Notes under the pieces: generated by a model | The model's input: only the letters and a program-made list of their open reading frames with translations | Told to the model about the DNA's origin: nothing | Database searches by the model: none | Shown here: piece by piece, positions 43,711 through 52,700 of the stretch | Layout: each line of letters opens with the position of its first letter | Numbering within the stretch: the stretch's first letter is position 1 | Assembly: GCA_035550215.1 (NCBI GenBank) | Contig: DASZPM010000028.1 | Coordinates: 269,349-333,348, forward strand | Length of the DNA: 64,000 nucleotides | From: JABDFW01 sp035550215 | GTDB taxonomy: Bacteria > Bacteroidota > Bacteroidia > Chitinophagales > Chitinophagaceae | Direction: 5' to 3' | Translations under genes and position numbers: made by a program

Positions 43711-45051
43711 TTACGCCTTCACTTTTGGTTTCATATTAAAATTGCTTACTTTTCTAAACACCGCTTCAACGGGCTCTCCTTTTAATAACGATGTTACGCC
43801 ACCGTTTTCAATAGCTTGTTTAAGCAGGGCAAGCACTACTTTATATACTTCCAGCGTATAATTAATATCTTCATCGGTGTGGCTAAAGCACATGTTGTGA
43901 AAGCCAGACCACAATATGCCGCGCTTTATCATCTCCTGCTGCACGTACGACTTTACTTCAAGCGGGTTGCCTGCTGAAGGGTCAAACGTAATAAGTGAGC
44001 GGCAGTCGTAGCCAACGCACTTTGTATAGTTGCTTATGCCGAGGCTTTCGGCAATGGCATTATAGCCATCTTTCAGCAGCTTGCCTTTTTCAGCAAGATA
44101 AGCAGGCACATTTTTTTCAATCATTTCGTTAATTGTAGCAACAGCCGCTGCGAGGGACAAGGCTTCACCACCAAACGTGGTAAAGAAGAATACATCTTTT
44201 TCAAATAACTCCATAATATCCCTGCGGCCTGTCAGCAATGATATGGGCATGCCATTGGCAAAGGCTTTTGAATAGCAGGCAAGGTGAGGGGTAACATCAA
44301 AATATTCCTGTGCGCCGCCTACTGCAATGCGAAAACCTGTCCACATTTCATCAAAAACTAACAAAGTCCCGTTGGCATCGCACAATTCCTTTAATTCTTT
44401 TAGGAAGTTATTTTTGGGCGCTTCAAACACAAATGGCTCAAGCACTACACAAGCTGTATCTTCATCGAGCGCATCTTTTACTGATTGTATGTTGTTATAA
44501 TCAAATGTAGCGCTTAGCTCTTGCACCTGCGCAGGTATACCCGCGTTACGGCTTGTAACAGCAATATACCAATCATGCCAGCCATGGTAGCCGCAACACA
44601 ACACTTTGTTCCTGCCGGTATAAGCCCTGGCAACCCTTACTGCAGCGCTCACCACGTCTGCACCTGTTTTGCTGATGCGGATGGATTCAGCATTTGGAAT
44701 AACTTTATTGATAAGGTCTGCAAGCGTAACTTCCAGCTCATGCATTAATGAGAAAGTAATGCCGTCTTTCAACTGCTCTTTAATTGCGTCATCCACTTTG
44801 GGGTAGCAATATCCCAGCGAGATAGGGCCAATGGCCATGTTATAATCAATATATTCATTGCCGTCAACATCCCACACATGGCTGCCGTTACCGCGTTTCA
44901 TATACTTTGGCGCCACTCCTTTTATGTACTGGCCGGGGCCTTTGGCCAATGTTTGTGTTACAGGCGTCATTATTTGCGATGCACGTGCATATAGCCTGTC
45001 GCTTTCGGTAGTTACCGGGTAATCTTCGTTAAATGATACTGTATTAGGCAT
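43711..45051 (-). CDS. Class III PLP aminotransferase, glutamate-1-semialdehyde aminomutase-like
   Basis: The 446-residue protein resembles GSA aminomutases: VWDVDGNEYIDYNMAIGPIS, SIRISKTGADVVSAAVRVAR (the phosphate-binding region), CGYHGWHDWY, VFDEMWTGFR and the probable PLP lysine in YSKAFANGMPISL. True HemL has a different lysine context and would sit with haem genes. Here it sits in a sugar cluster, and such homologues act on sugar or polyketide aldehydes and ketones. It likely installs or moves an amino group. The ATG at 45051 overlaps the transketolase gene's stop by 8 bp. Confidence 0.88.
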   Translation of the reverse strand: MPNTVSFNEDYPVTTESDRLYARASQIMTPVTQTLAKGPGQYIKGVAPKYMKRGNGSHVWDVDGNEYIDYNMAIGPISLGYCYPKVDDAIKEQLKDGITFSLMHELEVTLADLINKVIPNAESIRISKTGADVVSAAVRVARAYTGRNKVLCCGYHGWHDWYIAVTSRNAGIPAQVQELSATFDYNNIQSVKDALDEDTACVVLEPFVFEAPKNNFLKELKELCDANGTLLVFDEMWTGFRIAVGGAQEYFDVTPHLACYSKAFANGMPISLLTGRRDIMELFEKDVFFFTTFGGEALSLAAAVATINEMIEKNVPAYLAEKGKLLKDGYNAIAESLGISNYTKCVGYDCRSLITFDPSAGNPLEVKSYVQQEMIKRGILWSGFHNMCFSHTDEDINYTLEVYKVVLALLKQAIENGGVTSLLKGEPVEAVFRKVSNFNMKPKVKA

Positions 45052-45964
45052 TGGCAATTTTTTTATGATGATGGAATTCTGCGGTTATTTTTTGGGCGAT
45101 TTTGGCTGGAGTGAAGCCTTCGAATTCGAGTACCTCATTTAATAATCCCGGCTTAAACCATTTTTCTTTCAGCGCCATCGGGAATACAGGCGCGGTAAGC
45201 CTGTTTTTCAGCAATGTTTCCGCCACAATGGAATATAACCCGCCGGTAAGCAAATGGTCTTCTATTGTTACCAGTAATTCACTTTTCAAGGCACTGCTTA
45301 TAATGGCCTCTTCATCAACAGGTTTTAAAGAACGCATATTGATCAGCCCAACTGACAGGCCGCTTTGTTCAAGCAGTTGTTTTGCCTGCATGGCATTGTC
45401 AAACAAAAAGCCATAAGTTAACAGGGTAATATCCCTGCCGGTGCTGATTACTTCAGCTTTGCCGTATTCATACGGCGCATGGGTATAACCGCCCTTTTTA
45501 TGGTTTGCCCTTACGTAAGCCGGGTTGGGTGATTGCCATATTGCGGGCAGCATCTCAACAAGGTCCTGTTCATCGGCGGGGCAAAAAACTTCCATACCAG
45601 GTATGCCGCGCATTATACTCACATCCTCAATGCTCTGGTGCGTTGGGCCATTGCCGTCTGACAAAAACCCTGGTATATAGCCTGTTAGTTTTACGGGCAG
45701 GTGCGCAATACCTACATCAGTGCGTATAAATTCAAAGGCGCGCATGGTTAAAAAAGGCGCCAGCGCGTGTACAATGGGTACGCGGCCGCGTAATGCAAGG
45801 CCGGCGGCCATACCAATCATTGTTTGTTCAGTAATACCAGTATCAATAAACCGGCTGCCAATAGCTGCGCCAACATTACGCACCAGTGCGCGGTTTTCAG
45901 CAGTCATTACTATAATACGTTCGTCAGCAAGCGCTGTTTTTATAAGCAGTTCTTCATAATTCAT
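45044..45964 (-). CDS. Transketolase-like subunit, C-terminal half (pyrimidine-binding and C-terminal domains)
   Basis: The 306-residue protein corresponds to the second half of transketolase/DXS-type enzymes. It has the catalytic glutamate in FIDTGITEQTMIGMAAGLAL, GNGPTHQSIEDVSIMRGIPG, and the C-terminal domain from about 185 (LLTYGFLFDNAMQAKQLLEQ). It pairs with the N-terminal half encoded directly upstream (1-bp gap) to form an alpha2beta2 thiamine-diphosphate enzyme. Such split enzymes transfer two-carbon or acyl units in antibiotic and surface-sugar pathways as well as in the pentose-phosphate route. Context points to sugar synthesis. Confidence 0.92.
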   Translation of the reverse strand: MNYEELLIKTALADERIIVMTAENRALVRNVGAAIGSRFIDTGITEQTMIGMAAGLALRGRVPIVHALAPFLTMRAFEFIRTDVGIAHLPVKLTGYIPGFLSDGNGPTHQSIEDVSIMRGIPGMEVFCPADEQDLVEMLPAIWQSPNPAYVRANHKKGGYTHAPYEYGKAEVISTGRDITLLTYGFLFDNAMQAKQLLEQSGLSVGLINMRSLKPVDEEAIISSALKSELLVTIEDHLLTGGLYSIVAETLLKNRLTAPVFPMALKEKWFKPGLLNEVLEFEGFTPAKIAQKITAEFHHHKKIANA

Positions 45965-45965
45965 G

Positions 45966-46823
45966 CTATCTCACAATTAAAGTTTCTGATTCAAGCAAAG
46001 CTTTCTCGTTTCCGTGCAGTTCGTTCAGTAAAGCATTAGCTTCGTCCCGCGTAAACGCGCAAAACCAACGGTCTGCCCTTGCTTCTATGCTCGGCAGCCC
46101 CCTGCCGCGTAAGGTATCGGCAACAATAACATTCACTTTATCGGCGCTATATGGAAGATTGTGCAAGGCATTGCCGATAGCATTAAAATCGTGGCCATCT
46201 ATCCTGGTAACATTGCATCCGAACGCTTCAAATTTATCTGCCAGTGGCTCGAGCGGCACAAGGTCTTCTGTTCTTATATTGGCCTGGAACTGGTTGCGGT
46301 CAACTATTATAGTAAGGTTGTTCAGTTTGTAAGCGTTGGCCACCAATATTGTTTCCCAAACTGAACCTTCATTCAATTCCCCGTCACCTGTTATTACAAT
46401 AACCCGGTTATTTTGCTCTGTAAGTTTACAATCAAGGGCTACACCTGCAGCTACTGAAGGTAAATGGCCCAGCGAACCTGAATGAAACTCGACACCCGCA
46501 ACATTACGGTTAGGGTGCCAGTACACCGTATCCTGGGTGAGCAGGTGGTTGGCAAGCCTTGATTTGTCAATAAAGCCCAATTCGGCAAGCGTAGAATACA
46601 ACGCCGGAACATCATGCCCTTTGGAAAGGAAAAGATAATCCCGCCCGGGGTTTTTTACGTCATTTTTGTCAATATTTAAAAATCCACTGTACAGGTAAAC
46701 CACCAGTTCAACACACGAAAGCGAGGCGCCGATAAAACAGCCGCCGCCCACAGACATATCAATAATGTGCTCTCTCACTTTTAGCGCCAACGATTGCAGT
46801 TCGCGCATTTTTGCTTCTGTCAT
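45966..46823 (-). CDS. Transketolase-like subunit, N-terminal half (thiamine diphosphate-binding)
   Basis: The 285-residue protein holds the diphosphate-binding half: GGGCFIGASLSCVELVVYLY, FLSKGHDVPALYSTLAELGF, GSLGHLPSVAAGVALDCKL, and the ThDP/Mg motif VIVITGDGELNEGSVWETIL ending in an asparagine-containing NNLTIIVDRNQFQ. Key residues are present, so it should be active with its partner at 45044. It follows the cytidylyltransferase gene by 8 bp on the reverse strand and belongs to the same operon. Confidence 0.92.
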   Translation of the reverse strand: MTEAKMRELQSLALKVREHIIDMSVGGGCFIGASLSCVELVVYLYSGFLNIDKNDVKNPGRDYLFLSKGHDVPALYSTLAELGFIDKSRLANHLLTQDTVYWHPNRNVAGVEFHSGSLGHLPSVAAGVALDCKLTEQNNRVIVITGDGELNEGSVWETILVANAYKLNNLTIIVDRNQFQANIRTEDLVPLEPLADKFEAFGCNVTRIDGHDFNAIGNALHNLPYSADKVNVIVADTLRGRGLPSIEARADRWFCAFTRDEANALLNELHGNEKALLESETLIVR

Positions 46824-46831
46824 ATATTATA

Positions 46832-47647
46832 TTACTCTAATATTTTTGTTTGGCCGGCAGAGATTGTTTTTAGTTCATCAAGATGGTGCCTGTACCAATT
46901 TACGCCTGCCAACTGGCTGTTTATATTGTATATATCTTCCCGTTTTTGCAACAGCAAAAGTATATCCTTATACGAAAATAGCGGGTTAGCAGAATATAAC
47001 TCGTTAAATACCTTTTTAATAAAATTAAAATCCTCTTTATAATCAATGGTCCAGCGGTGTATCATGCTCAGGTCTTCACCACCCTCCATTGCCACATTTC
47101 CAACCCTGTATTTTTCTGGTCGTTCCCATATATACGGCGTTGCGTGCTCACGCTCAAATGCTTTATCAGCATGCAGCCACGCATCTTCCAGCGCTTTTAT
47201 GCTCATCACCTCAACATCATTGCCATCCGGGTAAGTGGCCGGGTGAAGATTACTTACAAAGTCGTACCTGTTTATATTTTCAAGATAGTACCCTATTACT
47301 TTGTCAATAATGCCGGGGCTTATCAGGGGGCAATCACTGGGTATTTTAACCACAACATTGGCATCGTACTGAATGGCTGCCTTGTAATGGCGGTCAATCA
47401 AATCTGCCGGGTGGCCACGGTAACACTTTAAGCCTTCCCTATCGCATATATATTCAATAAGGTCATCGCTGCTGTCCGTTGTAGTGGCTACTACCAGTGT
47501 GCCGTGTAATACTGATGCCATAATGCGCTCTGCCTGCCGCACAAACAGCGGCTTTCCTGCAACGCACATAAGCACTTTGTCGGGCAGCCTTGATGAGCCC
47601 CTTCTTGTTTGCATTACCGTAACAATATTGGGTTGCTGGTTTATCAT
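46832..47647 (-). CDS. SpsF/NeuA-like cytidylyltransferase
   Basis: The 271-residue protein has the cytidylyltransferase N-terminal motif VMQTRRGSSRLPDKVLMCVA. It also carries VVKIPSDCPLISPGIIDKVI and DGNDVEVMSIKALEDAW. It is closest in layout to SpsF-type proteins, which activate surface sugars with CTP, and is distantly related to CMP-sialate synthetases. In this cluster it is the obvious candidate to make the CMP-activated product of the NeuB-like enzyme. It overlaps the next upstream gene by 4 bp (ATGA). Confidence 0.88.
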   Translation of the reverse strand: MINQQPNIVTVMQTRRGSSRLPDKVLMCVAGKPLFVRQAERIMASVLHGTLVVATTTDSSDDLIEYICDREGLKCYRGHPADLIDRHYKAAIQYDANVVVKIPSDCPLISPGIIDKVIGYYLENINRYDFVSNLHPATYPDGNDVEVMSIKALEDAWLHADKAFEREHATPYIWERPEKYRVGNVAMEGGEDLSMIHRWTIDYKEDFNFIKKVFNELYSANPLFSYKDILLLLQKREDIYNINSQLAGVNWYRHHLDELKTISAGQTKILE

Positions 47648-48678
47648 TTTGCGGGTTGAAGTTTGTGTAATGTAAAGTTGCGCAAAAACTCGTTCCTGCT
47701 GCCTTTAAACTCAATATAGCTGCGGCATATACCAGCTATGTTTGCTGCAGAAGTGCCGCCGTTTTGTATGGGTGACAGTTTTTTAAGCTTTTCAACATCA
47801 AAGTACGAATGCACTTTTTTGCCTAAGGCTATACCTATATATACTACTGTTGAATATTGGGTGATTAACTCTCCGCAATTGGCCACCATGTGGCTGGTGT
47901 TACCTTCAGTGTAAATTAAGGCATCTGCCGGCGCCCACTTTTTTATTTCTGCTATTGCCCGCTCTTTCATTTCATTGGGGTGAAGCTTGAAGATAAGTTG
48001 CCTGCCCGCGGCAATTTTTACGCAGTTGCCGATAAATGCTTCGCGGTCATCCTTGTTAAAGGTTTCCCTGATGTCGGACGTAGCTACAAGCACATAGTTG
48101 TGATGGGGAAAATCGTTTTCCAGGAAAGATTCAACGTTATCGTAATTGGGAATACCGGTTACAAATATTTTTTCCCGTTGTGTACCCATGGATGCAAATT
48201 GCTCTTTGTAACCTTCAGATGCGGCGCAGTAAACATCGCAGATGTTTGAAGTTCCGTTAAGGGCAGTATTTCCAGCCCAGTAACCGGGCAGGTTAAATTT
48301 ACGCGTAACTTTTCCCCAGGTTGTTAAAGGGTCGGTCATTCCTTCCTGCACAAAAACTGTTTTTAATGACCGCAACTTTTTAGTTATAATAAGATCAGAG
48401 CAGAAAACCGCCATGTCGTACCTGTTATTGTACGCAGATGAGGCATAGTCGTTACGCAGGTTGTTTTCTTTAAGGTATACGTCTGCTTTTCGTTTAAACT
48501 CGCCGCCTAAAATAGTTGTATCGAGTATCCCTTTTTTTACAGCAAGTTTTATAATGCGCGAATTGCTGTATAACTGGCTAAAAAAACAATCATAATCCTG
48601 TAGTTCCTGCGATACCTGGTGCATTTGGGTGGTTTGGTTTGGCGAACCAACCAGGAACAAAATCTTTTTTTTCGGCAT
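47644..48678 (-). CDS. Putative GT-B-like transferase (CDP-glycerol transferase/capsule type)
   Basis: The 344-residue protein is not clearly recognised. It begins PKKKILFLVGSPNQTTQMHQ, a Rossmann-type start. It contains TVFVQEGMTDPLTTWGK, DVYCAASEGYKEQFASMGTQ, an IFVTGIPNYDN strand, and LIFKLHPNEMKERAIAEIKK; the KLHP motif is shared with CDP-glycerol glycerophosphotransferase-like and capsule-transfer proteins. A late TQYSTVVYIGIALGKKVHSY segment resembles a nucleotide-sugar site. As first gene of the cluster, overlapping the cytidylyltransferase, it may transfer the CMP-activated sugar. Confidence in function is moderate. Confidence 0.65.
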   Translation of the reverse strand: MPKKKILFLVGSPNQTTQMHQVSQELQDYDCFFSQLYSNSRIIKLAVKKGILDTTILGGEFKRKADVYLKENNLRNDYASSAYNNRYDMAVFCSDLIITKKLRSLKTVFVQEGMTDPLTTWGKVTRKFNLPGYWAGNTALNGTSNICDVYCAASEGYKEQFASMGTQREKIFVTGIPNYDNVESFLENDFPHHNYVLVATSDIRETFNKDDREAFIGNCVKIAAGRQLIFKLHPNEMKERAIAEIKKWAPADALIYTEGNTSHMVANCGELITQYSTVVYIGIALGKKVHSYFDVEKLKKLSPIQNGGTSAANIAGICRSYIEFKGSRNEFLRNFTLHKLQPAK

Positions 48679-48996
48679 AATAATTTCTCTTTTCCGGTCA
48701 GGTTAAAGAGTATGACCCCTTCTTATACACATTGCTTTTTTACATTAACAAAATGCCTTTTTTATAATTTGTGTATGCACTAACTATTAAAAATCACTGA
48801 AAAATAAAGGTATAGTAAAATTAATTTAAAACGAAAATTTATGTTCAGTTAACACAACCTAAGTAACTATAAAACGGGTTGCCGGGTTTGCTGTAAAAAT
48901 GTAAATGTAATGAGAGATTACGCGTAAAAATAATGGTAATGTTCTCTTAACTGTTTGGTAACACGGGCTAAATATATTTGGGTTTAACCTGTGATA
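48679..48996. other. 318-bp AT-rich intergenic region between divergent genes
   Basis: This is the upstream region of the sugar-cluster operon (leftward) and of the PAP2 gene (rightward). I see no protein frame, RNA or long repeat. The only clear signal is a -7 box for the PAP2 gene at 48973-48980. Confidence 0.5.
48973..48980 (+). promoter_or_regulatory. Bacteroidota-type -7 box for the PAP2 gene
   Basis: TATATTTG matches TAnnTTTG exactly and ends 16 bp before the ATG at 48997. A TTTG at 48954-48957 is only 15 bp upstream, shorter than the usual spacing, so the -33 element is doubtful. Confidence 0.4.
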
Positions 48997-49602
48997 ATGG
49001 ATGTTTTACAATGGTTGGATGGAGTGGATAAGCAACTATTTACTTTTGTGCACCATTCTCTCGCCAACAACTTTCTTGATGCGATAATGCTTTTTTTGAG
49101 AAACCCGCCTGTGTGGGTTCCGCTTTATTGCTTTATGGTGTACTGGATTATACGTTACCATAAAAAATACGCCTGGAAATTTATTGCCGTAAGCATTATA
49201 ACAGTGGCTTTTACTGATTATATGTCCGCCTCGGTGCTTAAGGAAATCTTTGAAAGGCCAAGGCCCTGTTACAGCCCCGCATTGCAACCTATCATCAGGA
49301 ATATTATCGGTTGCGGGGGAGTTTATTCTTTCCCGTCTTCACATGCGGCCAACCATTTTGGTATGGCCACCTTTTGGTTTTGGGGCATATTTATTTTATC
49401 TGGTAAAAAATGGCACTGGCTCTGGTTTTGGGCGGCAATTATTTGTTTTGCGCAGGTATACGTTGGCAAACACTACCCTTTTGATGTGCTGTGCGGCGGC
49501 ATATTCGGCTGGCTTTCAGGCATAGTTAGCGCCAAATTATTTGAAAAATGGGTTGCAGCACCGTCAGCAGAGCCCGGGATTAAGCCTGTACCAACAGAGT
49601 AA
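48997..49602 (+). CDS. PAP2-family membrane phosphatase
   Basis: The 201-residue protein has about five to six membrane helices and the three PAP2 catalytic motifs: LKEIFERPRPC (K-x6-RP), SFPSSHAANHFG (PSGH-like), and VYVGKHYPFDVLCGG (x5-H-x3-D). It removes phosphate from lipid pyrophosphates such as undecaprenyl pyrophosphate or phosphatidic acid, or works on lipid A. A GTG two codons upstream is possible. It converges with the GT39 gene, which also handles polyprenyl-linked sugars. Confidence 0.92.
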   Translation: MDVLQWLDGVDKQLFTFVHHSLANNFLDAIMLFLRNPPVWVPLYCFMVYWIIRYHKKYAWKFIAVSIITVAFTDYMSASVLKEIFERPRPCYSPALQPIIRNIIGCGGVYSFPSSHAANHFGMATFWFWGIFILSGKKWHWLWFWAAIICFAQVYVGKHYPFDVLCGGIFGWLSGIVSAKLFEKWVAAPSAEPGIKPVPTE

Positions 49603-49627
49603 TAATTGAAGGATTTATTAGCGGCTT

Positions 49628-51298
49628 TTACAATTTCCGCACTATATAATAGGGTTGGGTTTTGGTACCCCGTGTTGCAGGGTTAAGAAATTTTAACGTA
49701 AGCGTAGTTACGTGAAAACTTTGCCCGGTATAGATTAGCTGGTAGTTTGATTTATTAAGTGAATTATAACCTTTTAACGATGTAAGCAGGCAGCCTCCTG
49801 GTTTTATGGCAGATGTGTCCGTTACCCGGGGAAACGAGTAATTGCCATAAAAGTCAAGGCTTCTGCCCGCATCAATATCGTATACAAAAAAACGCAACTT
49901 ATCAATATGCCGGCGGCTGATGGCCTCGGTTACGCCAATGCCTGTTTGATATTGCAATAACTGCCTGTAAAAACCTGTATTCAAAAACAAATTAATACAG
50001 GCCGCACCACCTGCAAGTAATATCAGCAGCCTGGGTGCGGCTAGCCATTTTTTAACAATAGCCAGCACTGTAACTGCGCATGCAATAATAAACAAAGTTA
50101 CCAGCAACCAATTTACAGGCGGAAATGGTAACCATAGCAGCAACAATACAACAACAGCAAGCAGGGAAAGAATGATTGCGTGGGTTATGAAAACTGTTTT
50201 TTTCAAACGTGAGGAGTTGCCTGCATATAATAATACATATACAACCCGCGCTGTAATGATGGCAGCTAATGGAAACACCACGAAAATATAATGAGGCAAT
50301 TGTGCCCTGCTGGATGCGAGTGCGCAATAGGTAATAATAAAACCGCCTGTGCTTATGTATTCTTCATGTTGTTGCAATAAAAACTTTTTGCCTGCAAGTA
50401 ACTTTACTGAGTAAATAAGCCCGGCACTAAAAAGCAATACCCAGGGTAAAAAACTCCACAGCATGTTTTGAAACAGGAACAAAAAGGAATCATTTTCATG
50501 CCATACATTTTCTCCTGTAATACGACCGAAACTTTGTGTCCAGTAAAAAAAGCGCAGACCTGAAACATGCTGCAGGCCATTTACCGTCTTCTCCGAGTGC
50601 AGGTCAAATTGCATGTACAATCCAACACTCATTGGTACCAGTAGTAGTGCTATAATAACAAGCATCACAAGGTATTGCCACCGGAAAAAATCTTTGAAGC
50701 GCCTTGTTAACAAAAGGTGAGGGACAAATGCAAAAACAATTATCATTAGGGCAACAGGGCCTTTGGTAAGCATACCACCGGCTATTGCCACCGACGCAAT
50801 TACCAGGTTTTGCCATTTTTTATGCTCCAGCCATTCAGCCAATTGCCATAAGGATAATATCACCCACCCCATCAGCATGGTGTCAGTCCTTACATCATGG
50901 TTTATTAAAAACATTGCCTGGCAGGAGGCAAGTATTAAAGCCCCCAACAAAGCCAGTTTTTCGCTATAATATAATAATGCTAACCTGTAAGTGCTGTAGA
51001 TGGCAAGGATGGAAAACAAAAATGATGGCAGCCTGTAAGCAATATCATTAATGCCGAACAAATACATGCTTAATGAACTCAACCAAAACAACATGGGGGG
51101 CTTATCCAGGTAATCACGCCCCTGGTCATACACCTGTAAAAAACTTTTATGCAGCAACATTTCCCGGCTTATGTTGGCGTATTGTACTGCATCAACCTCC
51201 ATCAGGGGAATAAACCAGCCGCTTATATATACCGCAATACATATAATGATAAGAATGTAAAAGGCTCTTCTTTCACCAGTTGTTATATCATTTAACAT
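49628..51298 (-). CDS. Glycosyltransferase family 39 (ArnT-like) membrane protein
   Basis: The 556-residue protein has about 11-12 transmembrane helices. A first luminal loop carries the acidic pair of GT-C enzymes (LMEVDAVQYANISREML), followed by DYLDKPPMLFWLSSLSMYLF and VRTDTMLMGWVILSLWQLAE. These are ArnT/PMT features: it would transfer a sugar from a polyprenyl carrier to lipid A or protein on the periplasmic side. The C-terminal 130 residues form a soluble domain. The start overlaps the end of the phosphatase-family gene by 11 bp. Confidence 0.92.
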   Translation of the reverse strand: MLNDITTGERRAFYILIIICIAVYISGWFIPLMEVDAVQYANISREMLLHKSFLQVYDQGRDYLDKPPMLFWLSSLSMYLFGINDIAYRLPSFLFSILAIYSTYRLALLYYSEKLALLGALILASCQAMFLINHDVRTDTMLMGWVILSLWQLAEWLEHKKWQNLVIASVAIAGGMLTKGPVALMIIVFAFVPHLLLTRRFKDFFRWQYLVMLVIIALLLVPMSVGLYMQFDLHSEKTVNGLQHVSGLRFFYWTQSFGRITGENVWHENDSFLFLFQNMLWSFLPWVLLFSAGLIYSVKLLAGKKFLLQQHEEYISTGGFIITYCALASSRAQLPHYIFVVFPLAAIITARVVYVLLYAGNSSRLKKTVFITHAIILSLLAVVVLLLLWLPFPPVNWLLVTLFIIACAVTVLAIVKKWLAAPRLLILLAGGAACINLFLNTGFYRQLLQYQTGIGVTEAISRRHIDKLRFFVYDIDAGRSLDFYGNYSFPRVTDTSAIKPGGCLLTSLKGYNSLNKSNYQLIYTGQSFHVTTLTLKFLNPATRGTKTQPYYIVRKL

Positions 51299-52538
51299 CT
51301 GCCGTTTTTTTTACGCTGGTAAAAAGCCACTTATTAACGGTATTGTATTTTGCCTCCAGCACTACTTTATAAAAATCAGAAGGCAGTGCACTTACATCAA
51401 CAAGCGCATGACGGGATGTTAGGGGCACCGTGGCAAGCAGTCGATATTCATCCTTTCCGCCGGTTTTAAAATTATTGGTAGTAGCTACCCAAACTTTTAC
51501 ATAGCCGGTTGTATCAGTGGCATACCAGCTAATGTCAATATTATTTTGTATAAAATTAAGTTCCGGCTTAACTATTGAGACCGGCCCGGTAAATGGCGTG
51601 CCGTCTATTTCTCTGGCAATATCCCCCTCTAGCTTAATATGCATAAAGCGGGCAATAGTAGGCATTATGTCCACTATACCCGGTTGGTAGTATATGGCAT
51701 ATTTATTTACCTGTGTATTGGCAACAATCCAGGTTGTACGTTGGCGGGGAGTTTGCCCGCCATGGTCGCGGCCATCTTTTTCCTGCCTGCCGTGATCGGT
51801 AGTAATAACAATCAGCCATTTTTCATTAAACTTCTTTTGCCGGTATTGAATGGCACTCCACAAGCGGCCAACCTGTGCATCCATCATTTTTACGGCGTCA
51901 TACATCTGCGGACCATCACCATAAGCATGCCCCATATCATCCGTGTACTCAAGGTATACCCAGCTAAGGTCTGGCGCATCATTCTTTATGCCGTTTACTG
52001 CATCGTTAGTCACTTCTTCATCAATATTGTGCATGTACTCATCCCTGCTGTCATGCGGAAATTTTATTGTATCCAGTTCAAAACCATCTGCATGGTAGTC
52101 AACATGTATATTACCCGTTCGCGGCAGCCCTTCGCCAATCAGCTTTGTGCGGTTATCAATCCAGCTACTGTATTCGGCTATTTTTTTTGCCGGGTATTGT
52201 TCCTTAAGTAATTTAAAAATAGTAGGGTAGTTATAATTGGGCGCCTTTATATCATTTCCCCAAACGTTATGTTTATTTACCCAGGTGCCTGTTAGGAGGC
52301 TATTATAACCAACAGCAGAAATAGTGGGTGTTTCCGAGTAGGTACCTTTATCTCCACCAACATGTGCACGCATATAGGTACCATTTCCGGCAATCTCCTT
52401 TAAATGGGGTAATTCCAGCTTCTCGATAACATCAGCAGGAATACCATCTGCTATTACGAAAACAACTTTTTGCCCAAAAGTAAATACTGTAAGCAAGGAA
52501 AAAATAGTGGTAATAGCATATTTGAAAGGTATCTTCAT
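51288..52538 (-). CDS. Exported alkaline-phosphatase-superfamily enzyme (nucleotide pyrophosphatase/phosphodiesterase type)
   Basis: The 416-residue protein has a signal peptide (FKYAITTIFSLLTVFTFGQ). The alkaline-phosphatase-superfamily core follows: VVFVIADGIPADVIEKL (metal Asp), a nucleophile region around YSETPTISAVGYNSLLTGTW, YTDDMGHAYGDGPQMYDAV, and LIVITTDHGRQEKDGRDHGG. A beta-sandwich of about 110 residues ends the protein (ISWYATDTTGYVKVWVATT). It probably hydrolyses phosphodiesters or phosphorylated lipids or sugars in the periplasm. It overlaps the GT39 gene, so the two are co-transcribed. Confidence 0.9.
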   Translation of the reverse strand: MKIPFKYAITTIFSLLTVFTFGQKVVFVIADGIPADVIEKLELPHLKEIAGNGTYMRAHVGGDKGTYSETPTISAVGYNSLLTGTWVNKHNVWGNDIKAPNYNYPTIFKLLKEQYPAKKIAEYSSWIDNRTKLIGEGLPRTGNIHVDYHADGFELDTIKFPHDSRDEYMHNIDEEVTNDAVNGIKNDAPDLSWVYLEYTDDMGHAYGDGPQMYDAVKMMDAQVGRLWSAIQYRQKKFNEKWLIVITTDHGRQEKDGRDHGGQTPRQRTTWIVANTQVNKYAIYYQPGIVDIMPTIARFMHIKLEGDIAREIDGTPFTGPVSIVKPELNFIQNNIDISWYATDTTGYVKVWVATTNNFKTGGKDEYRLLATVPLTSRHALVDVSALPSDFYKVVLEAKYNTVNKWLFTSVKKTADVK

Positions 52539-52700
52539 CTCAAAATTATTTAATGTAAGAGGTTCAATGTTTTGTGCTTACCCGCCAAAACTATTATTGT
52601 ACCGGCAAATTTGCGGAAGCGGCCCAATTATTAATGAATAAATAAAATTACAGGCTGTGGGAATTATTTGCCTTGCAGAAATGAGGCGGACATTTAGTGT

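Noticed and set aside
43711..45051. Haem biosynthesis gene hemL
   Set aside because: Although similar to glutamate-1-semialdehyde aminomutase, it sits inside a sugar operon with overlapping genes and has a SKAFANG context at the probable PLP lysine. A sugar-aminating role is more likely.
45044..46823. Housekeeping transketolase or DXS
   Set aside because: The two-subunit form, the position between the aminotransferase and cytidylyltransferase genes, and short intergenic gaps tie it to the sugar cluster rather than to central metabolism.
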